Assembly: GCF_009901525.1 (NCBI RefSeq)
Contig: NZ_CP019288.1
Span: 2,943,501 to 3,007,500, forward strand
Reading direction: 5' to 3'
Origin: Kordia antarctica
GTDB lineage: Bacteria > Bacteroidota > Bacteroidia > Flavobacteriales > Flavobacteriaceae
Length of the DNA: 64,000 nt
This document shows, in pieces, positions 1 to 8,574 of the stretch. Positions within the stretch are counted from its first letter, which is position 1. Each line of letters opens with the position of its first letter. Below the pieces are notes generated by a model. That model saw only the letters and a program-made list of their open reading frames with translations, was not told where the DNA came from and did not search any database. The position numbers were made by a program, and so were the translations under genes.

Positions 1-1295
1 GAAAATATTCCTTCTGCATACGCTAAATTTCCATTGACAAATGTGTGCGTTATTGTCGAATCAAACGTTGTTCCTTCAAAAGGCGACCAACCACATTTAT
101 ACAGAATGTTGTCTTTGGAAACTTCCCACGGTTTTTCTACATCAACCAATACCAAATCGGCATAAAAACCTTCTTTTATAAATCCTCTATCTTTTACTTG
201 AAATAGTCTAGCTGGATTGTGACACATTTTTTGTGCAATTTTCTCTAGCGAGATTTTTCCCTGTTTGTGCGCTTGAATCATGGCAACTAACGCATGTTGC
301 ACTAACGGTCCGCCAGAAGGTGCTTTGGTATACACATTACTTTTTTCTTCCAATGTATGTGGCGCATGATCGCTTGCAATCACATCAATACGATCATCTA
401 ATAAAGCTTCCCACAATTGCGCGCGATCATTGGCTGTTTTTACCGCAGGATTCCACTTTATATGTGTTCCTTTTTCTTTGTAATCTTCATCCGAAAACCA
501 TAAATGATGAATGCAAACTTCCGCCGTAATTTTCTTTTCTTCTAATGGAATCGAATTGTCAAATAATGCGGTTTCTTTTCCTGTTGACAGATGAAAAACG
601 TGCAAACGTGCGCCTGTTTTCTTTGCCAATTCAATTGCGCGCGAAGATGAAATATAGCAAGCTTCTTCACTTCGTATAATCGGATGAAACTCCATTGGAA
701 TATCGTCTCCGTATGTTGATTTGTATTCTGCTAAATTCTTTTTAATGGTTGCTTCATCTTCACAATGCACAGAAATAACCATATCCGTACTTGAGAATAT
801 TTTTTCCAAAACTTTTTCATCATCCACCAACATATTTCCCGTAGATGAACCTAAAAATAGTTTTAATCCTGCAACTTGCGTTGGATCAACCTTTAAGATT
901 TCATCCAAATTATCATTCGTTCCACCAAACATAAACGAATAGTTTGCAAACGCGGTTTCTTTGGCAATGTTTAACTTATCATTTAACTTTTCAATAGTAG
1001 TTGTTTGCGGATTTGTATTTGGCATTTCAATAAAAGACGTAATTCCGCCAGCAATGGCAGCTCTAGATTCCGTTGCAATGTTTGCTTTGTGCGTTAATCC
1101 AGGTTCTCTAAAATGCACTTGATCGTCAATAACTCCAGGAAAAACATGCTTTCCAGTTGCATCAATTACTTCATCGGCTTCATCGGTAAGATTGCTTCCT
1201 ATTTTAGAAATTCGTTCGCCTTCAATCAAAATATCAGCCGTTTTTATGTCTGATTCACTAACTATTTGTGCGTTTTTTAGTAGTATTTTATGCAT
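1..1295 (-). CDS. pyrC: Dihydroorotase, C-terminus cut by window edge
   Basis: Amidohydrolase-superfamily dihydroorotase, which cyclises carbamoyl-aspartate to dihydroorotate in pyrimidine synthesis. Visible on the reverse strand are the N-terminal beta-sandwich (MHKILLKNAQIVSESD), PGVIDDQVHFREPG, the presumed carboxylated lysine in VAGLKLFLGSSTGNM, VHCED, LHVFHLST and the catalytic aspartate in IASDHAPHTLEEK. The first His of the usual HxH metal motif reads Gln (QVHF). I recall this in other Bacteroidota sequences but cannot verify it. About 431 codons are present; the stop lies beyond position 1. The start overlaps the upstream glycosyltransferase stop by 8 nt (ATGCATAA), which indicates translational coupling. 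Confidence 0.93.
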   Translation of the reverse strand, partial: MHKILLKNAQIVSESDIKTADILIEGERISKIGSNLTDEADEVIDATGKHVFPGVIDDQVHFREPGLTHKANIATESRAAIAGGITSFIEMPNTNPQTTTIEKLNDKLNIAKETAFANYSFMFGGTNDNLDEILKVDPTQVAGLKLFLGSSTGNMLVDDEKVLEKIFSSTDMVISVHCEDEATIKKNLAEYKSTYGDDIPMEFHPIIRSEEACYISSSRAIELAKKTGARLHVFHLSTGKETALFDNSIPLEEKKITAEVCIHHLWFSDEDYKEKGTHIKWNPAVKTANDRAQLWEALLDDRIDVIASDHAPHTLEEKSNVYTKAPSGGPLVQHALVAMIQAHKQGKISLEKIAQKMCHNPARLFQVKDRGFIKEGFYADLVLVDVEKPWEVSKDNILYKCGWSPFEGTTFDSTITHTFVNGNLAYAEGIF

Positions 1296-2025
1296 TGTGT
1301 TTCTTTTTAGTAAACATACTTCTGACTTTCATTTTGATAATTCCAAAAACAGCTTCCGAAAATATAGAACTGTCCATTTTAGATTCTCCTTTGGTTCTGT
1401 CGGTAAAAATAACAGAAACTTCTTTGATGTTAAAATCGTGTTTCCATGCTTTAAATTTGAGTTCTATCTGAAAAGCATAGCCGACAAACCGAATATTATC
1501 CAAACCGATTGTTTCCAACACTTTTCTGTGGTAACAGATAAAACCTGCTGTTGTATCATGAATTGGAATTCCCGTGATGAATCGCACGTACTTAGAAGCG
1601 AAATAAGACATCAACACACGATTCATTGGCCAATTGACAACATTGACACCTTTTACATATCGAGAGCCGATAGCGACATCTGCGCCATCATTTGCACACG
1701 CATTATACAAACGAATTAAGTCTGTTGGATTGTGTGAAAAATCAGCATCCATTTCAAAAATATATTCATAATCGCGCGCCAAAGCCCAACGGAAACCATG
1801 AATATATGCAGTTCCTAAGCCAGTTTTGGCTTTTCTTCGTTCTAAGAATAGTTGTGTTGGGTATTTCTCTTGGAGTTTTTCAACCTCTTTATAAGTTCCA
1901 TCAGGAGAATTGTCGTCCACAATCAAAATATGAAACGCTTTCTCTTGAGCAAAAACTGCTTCAATGATTGCTTCTATATTTTCAATTTCGTTATACGTTG
2001 GTATGACAATAATTGCGTCTGACAT
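1288..2025 (-). CDS. Glycosyltransferase family 2, polyprenol-phosphate mannosyltransferase-like
   Basis: A 245-aa GT-A fold enzyme. It has the N-terminal nucleotide-binding signature (IVVIPTYNEIENIEAII), VDDNSPDGT, and the DxD-type motif in EMDADFSHNP around residue 100. The region AIGSRYVKGVNVVNWPMNR matches dolichyl/polyprenyl-phosphate mannose synthases (Dpm1/Ppm1-like), which transfer a sugar from GDP-mannose to a lipid carrier at the membrane. Length fits the single-domain form; there is no C-terminal membrane domain. The donor sugar is inferred from family resemblance only. It is cotranscribed with the downstream dihydroorotase gene, which it overlaps by 8 nt. Confidence 0.88.
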   Translation of the reverse strand: MSDAIIVIPTYNEIENIEAIIEAVFAQEKAFHILIVDDNSPDGTYKEVEKLQEKYPTQLFLERRKAKTGLGTAYIHGFRWALARDYEYIFEMDADFSHNPTDLIRLYNACANDGADVAIGSRYVKGVNVVNWPMNRVLMSYFASKYVRFITGIPIHDTTAGFICYHRKVLETIGLDNIRFVGYAFQIELKFKAWKHDFNIKEVSVIFTDRTKGESKMDSSIFSEAVFGIIKMKVRSMFTKKKHNA

Positions 2026-2297
2026 GTTCTAATTTAAGATAATACCAAATAAACTTTAAAATAACCGATAAATTTGTTTCTATTTCCTTTACACTCTCAA
2101 TATAAAACAGAACCGTAACTAAGGCTATGCTTATATTTTCTATTTCAACTAAAGAAACTATAATTCAAATTTTACATCAATCATTTTAAAGCTTATTTGG
2201 CATAGCAAAAGTAATCAAATTATAAGTTTTAAAAATAGGTATGTTATTTTGTGCTAATTTTTTATGTATTATTTAACATACTCACTAATTTTACCAA

Positions 2298-2957
2298 ATG
2301 TTACAAACTGTTGAAAGAACGATTATTTCCAAAGATTGGTTCACGTTATTTTTCGTGATTACCTTTTGTTTGTTAGTTTTTACGCGTTTTGTTTTCAGAA
2401 AGCAGTTTGGATTATTTTTAGAGTTTTTAGTTTCTAATAAATATCAGAATAACTTTCTTGCAAAGCAAGAAGATTTAATCAACGGTTTTACCACTTTATT
2501 ATTTGGCATTCAGATCATTTCATTTGCAATATTTGGGTATGTTGCGGCTACTTTTTTTCGCCCACATTTGGTCAATACGCCGTTACTTTTTGTCAAAATC
2601 ATCTCTTTCCTACTATTTTTCAGCATCATTAAGTACATTATTGAAAAAATAATTGCAGTAATTTTAGACATAGAAAAGTACGTAAATATTTATAACTTTC
2701 ACAAGATTAGCGCTAGAAACCTATTTGGACTACTTTTGATTCCAATCAACTTACTCATTGTTTATTGGTTAGATGGTAATAAGTATGTGTTTTTCTCAGT
2801 AATTCTTACATTTTTTGCATATAATTTCATCGTATTCTTTTTTCTCCTGAAGAATCATCAAAAATTGATAATCAGCAAGTTGTTTTATTTTATTTTGTAT
2901 CTTTGCGCACTTGAAATTGCCCCCTATTTCGTTATCTATAAATTTTTAATTAAGTAA
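2298..2957 (+). CDS. DUF4271 membrane protein
   Basis: A 219-aa integral membrane protein with about six hydrophobic segments: FFVITFCLLVFTRFVF, LLFGIQIISFAIFGYVAA, ISFLLFFSIIKYIIEKII, LFGLLLIPINLLIVYWL, FFSVILTFFAYNFIVFF and YFILYLCALEIAPYFVIY. This matches the DUF4271 family, which in Flavobacteriia typically sits just upstream of the uroporphyrinogen-III synthase gene, as here (22-nt gap). No catalytic motif is visible and the function is unknown. The 3' end of the gene contains a -7-like box that may serve hemD. Confidence 0.82.
   Translation: MLQTVERTIISKDWFTLFFVITFCLLVFTRFVFRKQFGLFLEFLVSNKYQNNFLAKQEDLINGFTTLLFGIQIISFAIFGYVAATFFRPHLVNTPLLFVKIISFLLFFSIIKYIIEKIIAVILDIEKYVNIYNFHKISARNLFGLLLIPINLLIVYWLDGNKYVFFSVILTFFAYNFIVFFFLLKNHQKLIISKLFYFILYLCALEIAPYFVIYKFLIK
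2898..2905 (+). promoter_or_regulatory. Possible internal promoter for hemD (TATCTTTG)
   Basis: TATCTTTG matches the Bacteroidota -7 consensus TAnnTTTG. A TTG lies 15 nt upstream at 2880-2882, which is shorter than the usual spacing of about 17-20. It lies inside the 3' end of the DUF4271 gene, 73 nt before the hemD start. Confidence 0.4.
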
Positions 2958-2978
2958 CGCAACATTAAATACAGGTTT

Positions 2979-3725
2979 ATGAAAGTAAAAACCATTTTAG
3001 TTTCTCAACCGGAACCAAAAATTGAGAATTCTCCTTATTCTAAGCTTATTGATAAGCAAAAGGTGAAAATTGATTTCAGGCCGTTTATACACGTTGAAGG
3101 AGTATGTGCAAGAGATGTAAGAAATCAAAAAATTGACTTAACAAAGTTTACTGCTATCATTTTGACCAGTAGAAATGCAGTTGACCATTTCTTCAGAGTA
3201 GCGGAAGAAATGCGTTTTAAGGTTCCAGATAGTATGAAGTATTTTTGTCAGTCAGAAGCAGTAGCTTACTATTTACAAAAATATGTTGTGTACAGAAAAC
3301 GTAAAATTTATGTTGGAAAACGCACATTTCAAGAATTGTCTCCGCTTATTAAGAAATATAAAGACGAATCTTTCTTATTACCTTCATCTGACGCTTTGAA
3401 ACAAACTGTTCCAGATACTTTAGATACTTTAAATATTTCTTGGGAACGCGGCATATTTTATAAAACTGTAGTAAGTGACTTGTCAGATTTACGAGATGTA
3501 TATTATGACATTTTAGTGTTCTTTAGTCCTTCCGGAATTAAATCTCTATTAGCTAATTTTCCAAGTTTTGAACAGAATGAAACTCGAATTGCTGTCTTTG
3601 GAAATTCAACCATTGATGCAACTACGGAAGCTGGATTGAGAGTAGATATTAAAGCTCCAACACCAGAAACACCTTCTATGACAATGGCATTGGCAAAATA
3701 CATTGACGAAGTAAATAAGAAATAA
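2979..3725 (+). CDS. hemD: Uroporphyrinogen-III synthase
   Basis: A 248-aa HemD-family protein that closes hydroxymethylbilane to uroporphyrinogen III in tetrapyrrole synthesis. The N-terminal half carries FTAIILTSRNAVDHFF (residues ~58-73) and the C-terminal half DILVFFSPSGIKSLLANFP followed by IAVFGNSTIDATTEAGL, the paired motifs of the two alpha/beta domains. HemD is poorly conserved, but the motif order, length and position after a DUF4271 gene all agree. The protein ends in ETPSMTMALAKYI, typical of the family. A strong palindromic terminator follows. Confidence 0.88.
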   Translation: MKVKTILVSQPEPKIENSPYSKLIDKQKVKIDFRPFIHVEGVCARDVRNQKIDLTKFTAIILTSRNAVDHFFRVAEEMRFKVPDSMKYFCQSEAVAYYLQKYVVYRKRKIYVGKRTFQELSPLIKKYKDESFLLPSSDALKQTVPDTLDTLNISWERGIFYKTVVSDLSDLRDVYYDILVFFSPSGIKSLLANFPSFEQNETRIAVFGNSTIDATTEAGLRVDIKAPTPETPSMTMALAKYIDEVNKK

Positions 3726-3744
3726 TTACTTTTTTACAATATAT

Positions 3745-3783
3745 AAAAAACGCCTGAATCATATGATTCAGGCGTTTTTGTTT
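3745..3783. terminator. Bidirectional intrinsic terminator after hemD and pckA
   Basis: A 24-bp perfect palindrome (3751-3774; arm CGCCTGAATCAT) is flanked by an A-run before and a T-run after, so it can terminate hemD (+) and transcription arriving from pckA (-). Confidence 0.85.
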
Positions 3784-3908
3784 TGGATTGGTTATGTACT
3801 ATTCTTGACGTAAACTTATAAACATTCAAAAATTATTCTCGATACATTTTTTTATCTTTTCAACTATGTTGACACGATAAAAAATCATTCGAATTGCCGT
3901 TTCTTGAA

Positions 3909-5507
3909 TTAATTTATTGGTCCGCCATTCATAATTTCTTCATTTGCATACGCTGAAAACTGCGCAAAGTTTTTCTTAAATGAGTTTGATAATTCAGCAG
4001 CTTTCGCATTATAATTAGCAGCGTTTTCCCAAGTATCAATCGGATTTAATACTTCCGTTGGTACGTTTGGACACGCTTTTGGCATTGCCAATCCGAAAAT
4101 TGGATGCGTATGGAAATCTACATCATTTAGTTTCCCTTCTAACGCTGCCGTAATCATAGCACGCGTATATTTCAACTTCATACGACTTCCTGTTCCGTAA
4201 GGCCCGCCAGTCCAACCTGTGTTTATTAACCAAACATTTACATCAGCTTCTTGCATTTTATTACTTAACATTTCAGCATATTTTGTTGGATGTAATGGCA
4301 TAAAAGGTGCTCCAAAACAAGCCGAAAAACTTGGTACAGGTTCTGTAATTCCTGCTTCTGTTCCTGCAACTTTAGCCGTATATCCTGAAATAAAATGATA
4401 TGCCGCTTGTCCTGGCGTTAATTTTGAAATTGGAGGCAACACACCAAATGCATCCGCCGTTAGGAAAAATATATTCTTAGGATTTTTCCCGATAGATGGC
4501 ACTTGAATATTGTCAATATGATAAATTGGATAACTTACACGTGTATTTTGTGTGATAGACGTATCAGCGAAATCTACATTTTTGTTTTCATCCAACACCA
4601 CATTTTCAAGAATTGCTCCTTTTTTAATAGCATGATAAATTTCTGGTTCTTTATCTTCACTTAGATCGATCACTTTTGCATAACAACCACCTTCAAAATT
4701 GAATACTGTATTTTCGTTTGTCCAACCGTGTTCATCATCACCAATTAACTTACGTTCTGGATCTGCTGACAACGTTGTTTTTCCTGTTCCTGATAATCCA
4801 AAAAAGATAGCAGTATCTCCATCTTTACCAACATTCGCGCTACAATGCATAGGCAATGTGTTTTTGAATACTGGCAGCACAAAGTTCAACGCAGAGAAGA
4901 TTCCTTTTTTGATTTCTCCTGTATATCCTGTTCCGCCGATTAAAGCGATTTTCTTTTCAAAGTTCAAAATAGCAAAATTATGCTGACGCGTTCCGTCAAC
5001 TTCAGGGTTTGCCATAAATCCTGGCGCGTTTACCACTAACCATTCTTCTTCAAAACCATCCAATTCTGCTTCCGTAGGACGTAAAAACATGTTGTAAGCA
5101 AACATATTGCTCCAAGGATATTCATTGATTACACGAATGTTTAGCTTATAATTTTTATCTGCACACGCATACGCATCACGCACATATATTTCTTTTTCTG
5201 ATAAATAATCAACTACTTTATCATACAAAGCATCAAAAGCTGCAGGTTCAAAAGGAATGTTGATGTCTCCCCACCAAACTTTGTCTTCTGTAATGCTATC
5301 TTTAACTATAAATCGATCTTTAGGCGATCTTCCAGTAAACTCTCCTGTATTCACAGTAATAGCTCCTAAAGAAGTTTCAATTCCCTGTTTCTTGTTTATA
5401 GTTTCTTCATGAAGTTGATCTGAGGAAAGTTGATAATGCACTTTGGCATCTTTGATTCCATATTGATTTAACGAAATCGTTTTCGTTGAGAAGGTGTTAT
5501 TTGTCAT
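3909..5507 (-). CDS. pckA: Phosphoenolpyruvate carboxykinase (ATP)
   Basis: A 532-aa ATP-dependent PEPCK converting oxaloacetate + ATP to PEP + CO2, the gluconeogenic entry step. Visible motifs are GEFTGRSPKDRFIV, YVRDAYACAD, the substrate-site region FAILNFEKKIALIGGTGYTGE, the kinase-1a P-loop GLSGTGKTTLSAD, kinase-2 GDDEHGW and the C-terminal GWTGGPYGTGSRM. An upstream in-frame ATG at 5543 would add 12 residues, but it overlaps the -7 box at 5543-5550. The ATG at 5507 (MTNNTFSTKTISL) is therefore preferred and gives the usual family length. Monocistronic, ending near a bidirectional terminator. Confidence 0.97.
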   Translation of the reverse strand: MTNNTFSTKTISLNQYGIKDAKVHYQLSSDQLHEETINKKQGIETSLGAITVNTGEFTGRSPKDRFIVKDSITEDKVWWGDINIPFEPAAFDALYDKVVDYLSEKEIYVRDAYACADKNYKLNIRVINEYPWSNMFAYNMFLRPTEAELDGFEEEWLVVNAPGFMANPEVDGTRQHNFAILNFEKKIALIGGTGYTGEIKKGIFSALNFVLPVFKNTLPMHCSANVGKDGDTAIFFGLSGTGKTTLSADPERKLIGDDEHGWTNENTVFNFEGGCYAKVIDLSEDKEPEIYHAIKKGAILENVVLDENKNVDFADTSITQNTRVSYPIYHIDNIQVPSIGKNPKNIFFLTADAFGVLPPISKLTPGQAAYHFISGYTAKVAGTEAGITEPVPSFSACFGAPFMPLHPTKYAEMLSNKMQEADVNVWLINTGWTGGPYGTGSRMKLKYTRAMITAALEGKLNDVDFHTHPIFGLAMPKACPNVPTEVLNPIDTWENAANYNAKAAELSNSFKKNFAQFSAYANEEIMNGGPIN

Positions 5508-5542
5508 AACTTTTAACTCTTTGTTGTGTTTTTTGTAAAGCA

Positions 5543-5550
5543 CAAAAGTA
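5543..5550 (-). promoter_or_regulatory. pckA promoter -7 box (TACTTTTG)
   Basis: On the reverse strand TACTTTTG fits TAnnTTTG, 36 nt upstream of the ATG at 5507. It decides the start: the longer reading frame would begin within the promoter. Confidence 0.6.
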
Positions 5551-5601
5551 TAAATATTTTTATAGATAGCGCATTTTCAAGCAATTTAATCCACTTTAAT
5601 T

Positions 5602-5631
5602 TAAAAAAGTATCTCCATTTTTGGAAATACT
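5602..5631 (-). terminator. Intrinsic terminator after the DUF423 gene
   Basis: The reverse strand reads AGTATTTCCA, loop AAAA, TGGAGATACT, then T6: a 10-bp stem with one wobble pair followed by a U-run, seven bases past the DUF423 stop. Confidence 0.75.
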
Positions 5632-5637
5632 GCATTT

Positions 5638-6036
5638 TTAGGTCGTTTTATCCATTTTCAGCTTAAAAAAACTCACGATAAGAATAATCCATCCAATGAT
5701 TAATAAAGTTCCTCCGATTGGTGTAATGAAGCCAATTACTTTAAAATTGAAAGGAGTAACATCATTTGTAGCTAATAAATAGATGGAACCTGAAAACAAA
5801 ACGATTCCCCATAAAACAAAAACATACATTAGTTTTTGCGCTTTAGGCGAAATAAACGCAGTAGCACCTACAAACAGCAATAATAATGCATGATACATTT
5901 GGTACCGAACACCAGTTTCAAAAGAACTAATTTGATCAACTGTAAGTATCTTTTTGAGTGCGTGTGCGCCAAATGCTCCCAAAATTACTACCAAACAACC
6001 TAGAATTGCGCCTGTGATTAGAATTTTTTTTCTCAT
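5638..6036 (-). CDS. DUF423 family membrane protein
   Basis: A 132-aa small membrane protein of the DUF423 (YwdK/YgdD-like) family. It has four hydrophobic helices: ILITGAILGCLVVILGAFGAHAL, MYHALLLLFVGATAFI, LMYVFVLWGIVLFSGSIYLLA and VIGFITPIGGTLLIIGWIILIVSFF. The conserved GAFGAHALKK, YQMYHALLLL and FSGSIYLL...TPIGG motifs are all present at full length. Inner-membrane location is inferred; the biochemical function is unknown. It stands alone with its own terminator, divergent from the saccharopine-dehydrogenase-like gene. Confidence 0.9.
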   Translation of the reverse strand: MRKKILITGAILGCLVVILGAFGAHALKKILTVDQISSFETGVRYQMYHALLLLFVGATAFISPKAQKLMYVFVLWGIVLFSGSIYLLATNDVTPFNFKVIGFITPIGGTLLIIGWIILIVSFFKLKMDKTT

Positions 6037-6085
6037 AAAGCAGTGAAGTTATATTTATAAATGTAACAATTTGCTACATTCGTGT

Positions 6086-6093
6086 TATATTTG
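6086..6093 (+). promoter_or_regulatory. Promoter -7 box (TATATTTG) for the saccharopine dehydrogenase gene
   Basis: TATATTTG matches TAnnTTTG, 33 nt before the ATG at 6127. Its position argues against the alternative GTG start at 6082. Confidence 0.55.
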
Positions 6094-6126
6094 TCTTTTT
6101 ACAAAATTACGCAACAAAACTCACTT

Positions 6127-7491
6127 ATGCGAAACATTTTAATTATTGGAGCAGGAAAATCTGCTTCCTATCTCATCAAATATTTTTTAGATAAAAGTCA
6201 GACCGAAAATTTACATATAACTGTTGGAGACATCAACCTTGAAAATGCTCAAAAGCTCGTCGGAAATCATCCGAATGCTTCTGCCGTTTTATTAGATGTT
6301 TTTAATGAAGAAAGCAGAAAAGCTGCCATTGAAAAAGCGTCCATCGTAATTTCAATGCTTCCAGCGCGTTTTCATGTTGAAGTCGCAAAAGATTGTGTGC
6401 ATTTTGGAAAAAACATGGTGACTGCTTCCTACATCAGTCCAGAAATGCAAGCACTAGACGAAGCCGCAAAAGCGAAAGGACTCGTTTTTATGAACGAAGT
6501 TGGAGTTGATCCAGGAATCGATCACATGAGTGCGATGGAAGTAATTGATCGCATTCGCGAAGATGGCGGAAAAATTATCCTTTTTGAATCGTTTACTGGC
6601 GGATTAGTCGCTCCAGAAAGTGATACCAATTTATGGAATTATAAATTCACATGGAATCCTAGAAACGTTGTATTAGCTGGACAAGGTGGAACTGCAAAGT
6701 TTATTCAAGAAGGAACTTATAAATACATTCCGTATCACAGATTGTACCGCAGAACTGAATTTTTAAAAGTAGAAGGCTTCGGAAAGTTTGAAGCGTATGC
6801 AAATCGCGATTCGTTAAAATACAGAAGCGTTTACGGATTGGACGATATTCTGACCTTATATAGAGGAACAATTAGAAGAGTTGGGTTTTCTAGAGCTTGG
6901 CAAATGTTTGTGATTTTAGGAATGACAGACGATAGTTATACGATTGAAAACTCTGCCGAAATGAGTTACCGCGACTTTGTAAATTCGTTTTTACCGTACA
7001 GCCCAACAGATTCTGTAGAATTGAAAATGCGCCACAATTTAAAAATAGATCAAGATGATACACTTTGGGAAAAACTGTTAGAATTAGACGTTTTTAATCC
7101 GAAGAAAATGGTTGGTTTAGAAAATGCAACGCCAGCACAAATTCTTCAAAAAATATTGATGGATAGTTGGACGCTTGCGCCAGAAGACAAAGATATGCTT
7201 GTAATGTATCATAAATTTGGCTACGAAAAAGATGGTGAAAAACATCAAATTGAGTCAAAAATGGTGATTCTTGGTGAAGATCAAACCTACACTGCAATGG
7301 CAAAAACCGTTGGATTACCTGTTGCAATTGCTGCCTTGAAAATTTTGAATGGCGAAATTAAAACGCCAGGAGTTCAATTGCCAATTACGAAAGAAGTTTA
7401 TGCGCCTATTCTAAAAGAATTAAAAGAATTTGGGATTACTTTTAACGAAGAAGAAGTTCCGTATTTTGGGTATGATCCTTCTAATATGTAA
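6127..7491 (+). CDS. Saccharopine dehydrogenase family protein
   Basis: A 454-aa NAD(P)-dependent enzyme of the saccharopine dehydrogenase/reductase family. The N-terminal Rossmann motif is MRNILIIGAGKSASYLIKYFL, followed by ISMLPARFHVEVAKDCV and FMNEVGVDPGIDHMSAMEVID, characteristic of Lys9/LYSN-like saccharopine reductases. The large C-terminal domain (SFTGGLVAPESDTNLWNYKF and onward) is present. The likely role is lysine metabolism, but substrate is not provable from sequence. The start at 6127 is chosen over the GTG at 6082, which falls in the promoter. An Lrp/AsnC regulator gene follows downstream on the same strand; such regulators often control amino-acid catabolism, so a regulatory link is plausible. 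Confidence 0.88.
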   Translation: MRNILIIGAGKSASYLIKYFLDKSQTENLHITVGDINLENAQKLVGNHPNASAVLLDVFNEESRKAAIEKASIVISMLPARFHVEVAKDCVHFGKNMVTASYISPEMQALDEAAKAKGLVFMNEVGVDPGIDHMSAMEVIDRIREDGGKIILFESFTGGLVAPESDTNLWNYKFTWNPRNVVLAGQGGTAKFIQEGTYKYIPYHRLYRRTEFLKVEGFGKFEAYANRDSLKYRSVYGLDDILTLYRGTIRRVGFSRAWQMFVILGMTDDSYTIENSAEMSYRDFVNSFLPYSPTDSVELKMRHNLKIDQDDTLWEKLLELDVFNPKKMVGLENATPAQILQKILMDSWTLAPEDKDMLVMYHKFGYEKDGEKHQIESKMVILGEDQTYTAMAKTVGLPVAIAALKILNGEIKTPGVQLPITKEVYAPILKELKEFGITFNEEEVPYFGYDPSNM

Positions 7492-7593
7492 GGATACTTT
7501 TGATGTACGATTGTTGATTGTTAACTTACATTAGTTATAAACTCAGCGTCGTCAGATCGAGTGGTTTTACGAAGTAAAATTGTTATTTCATTC

Positions 7594-7673
7594 CGTCATT
7601 GCGAACGATAGTGAAGCAATCTGCTCTTCAATAAACAGATTGCCACGAACTTTTACAAGTTCTCGCAAAGACG
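7594..7673. repeat. Dispersed palindromic repeat, CGTCATTGCGA type
   Basis: The element begins CGTCATTGCGAACG, contains GAAGCAATCTG and CAGATTGCC as inverted internal arms, and ends TCTCGCAAAGACG. A related copy lies at 10270-10346. The gene-free stretch 7492-7960 holds this element, the paired element at 7850-7933 and AT-rich spacer. I see no gene there. Confidence 0.7.
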
Positions 7674-7849
7674 TATCAAAATCGCTTGGTACTAATTGTT
7701 GATTTCAATGTATTTCAATTCCGAAGTATATCTTCACTAAAACTATCAATTATATTTTAATAGTTGCTTTTTGATTAAAAATTGAAACAAATATCTTAAT
7801 TTTGGCTTTCATTTATTAAATAACTGTATCTCCATAAAGCGTTAGAGTG

Positions 7850-7933
7850 CGTCATTCTGAACTTGATTCAGAATCACACATTATTTATAGTCAAGAGTAT
7901 ATAATGAGACCCTGAATCAAGTTCAGGGTGACG
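7850..7933. repeat. Paired inverted repeat, CTGAACTTGATTCAG type
   Basis: Two inverted copies of a 25-30 bp unit (left CGTCATTCTGAACTTGATTC..., right ...GAATCAAGTTCAGGGTGACG) are separated by ~28 bp. Each unit is itself partly palindromic. It sits 28 nt upstream of the Lrp-family gene; a matching pair lies just downstream at 8477-8556. Confidence 0.8.
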
Positions 7934-7960
7934 TAGCGGATATACAAATACATAGATTTT

Positions 7961-8431
7961 ATGAAAGTGATTAATGACCAAATAGAAATTGACGGAATTG
8001 ATAAAGAAATTCTTCGCGCGTTGATGAAAGATGCACGAACGCCAATTTTAAGCATTGCACGAACTATTGGTATTTCTGGCGCAGCCATACATCAACGGCT
8101 TCGGAAATTAGAAGATTCAAAATTAATTGTAGGTTCAAAATTTGTCATCAATCCGAAAATATTGGGTTATAAAACAATGGCGTTTATAGGTGTTCATTTA
8201 GATAAAGCGATTCGAAATCCTGATGCTGTAAAAGCATTGGAGCAAATTCCTGAAGTGATGGAAAGTCATTATACAACGGGAAATTGGTCGCTTCTCATTA
8301 AAATTTTGTGTAAAGACAACGAACATTTAATGCATATTTTAAATCATAAAGTACAAGCTATTAAAGGTGTTTCACGAACAGAAACATTTATTTCGTTAAA
8401 CCAACAAATTGATCGACAGATTGAAGTGTAG
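7961..8431 (+). CDS. Lrp/AsnC family transcriptional regulator
   Basis: A 156-aa leucine-responsive-type regulator. It has an N-terminal winged helix-turn-helix (IDKEILRALMKDARTPILSIARTIGISGAAIHQRLRKLEDSKLI, given here only as the span of residues ~10-55) and a C-terminal RAM/AsnC ligand-binding domain (YKTMAFIGVHLDKA, MESHYTTGNWSLLIKILCKDNEHLMHIL). It binds DNA as dimers/octamers in the cytoplasm. Its neighbour, the saccharopine-dehydrogenase-like gene 470 bp upstream on the same strand, is a candidate target. The gene is bracketed on both sides by the same class of paired palindromic repeat. Confidence 0.93.
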   Translation: MKVINDQIEIDGIDKEILRALMKDARTPILSIARTIGISGAAIHQRLRKLEDSKLIVGSKFVINPKILGYKTMAFIGVHLDKAIRNPDAVKALEQIPEVMESHYTTGNWSLLIKILCKDNEHLMHILNHKVQAIKGVSRTETFISLNQQIDRQIEV

Positions 8432-8476
8432 CATTTCGACGCCGCTCAATGCACTTTGTTTGTGAAAAAATTAAAA

Positions 8477-8556
8477 CGTCATCCTGAACTTGATTCAGGA
8501 TCGCACATCATTATATTACAATGATTCTGTGAAGCTGAATCAAGTTCAGCTTGACG
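8477..8556. repeat. Paired inverted repeat, CTGAACTTGATTCAG type, second copy
   Basis: Left arm CGTCATCCTGAACTTGATTC, right arm GAATCAAGTTCAGCTTGACG, with ~30 bp between. It has the same architecture as 7850-7933 and lies between convergent genes (Lrp end 8431, MutS-like end 8575). Confidence 0.8.
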
Positions 8557-8574
8557 AAAATTGTTCTTTTTTTA

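Noticed and set aside
1192-1719. A 175-codon forward reading frame
   Set aside because: Antisense to the glycosyltransferase and dihydroorotase genes, both of which have clear family motifs.
2043-2064. AATACCAAATAAACTTTAAAAT shared with 39275-39296
   Set aside because: A 22-nt AT-rich match in two gene gaps is suggestive of another repeat family, but with only two short copies in the window I cannot separate it from chance.
7094-7327. A reverse-strand 77-codon frame
   Set aside because: Antisense within the saccharopine-dehydrogenase-like gene; no motif and no promoter.
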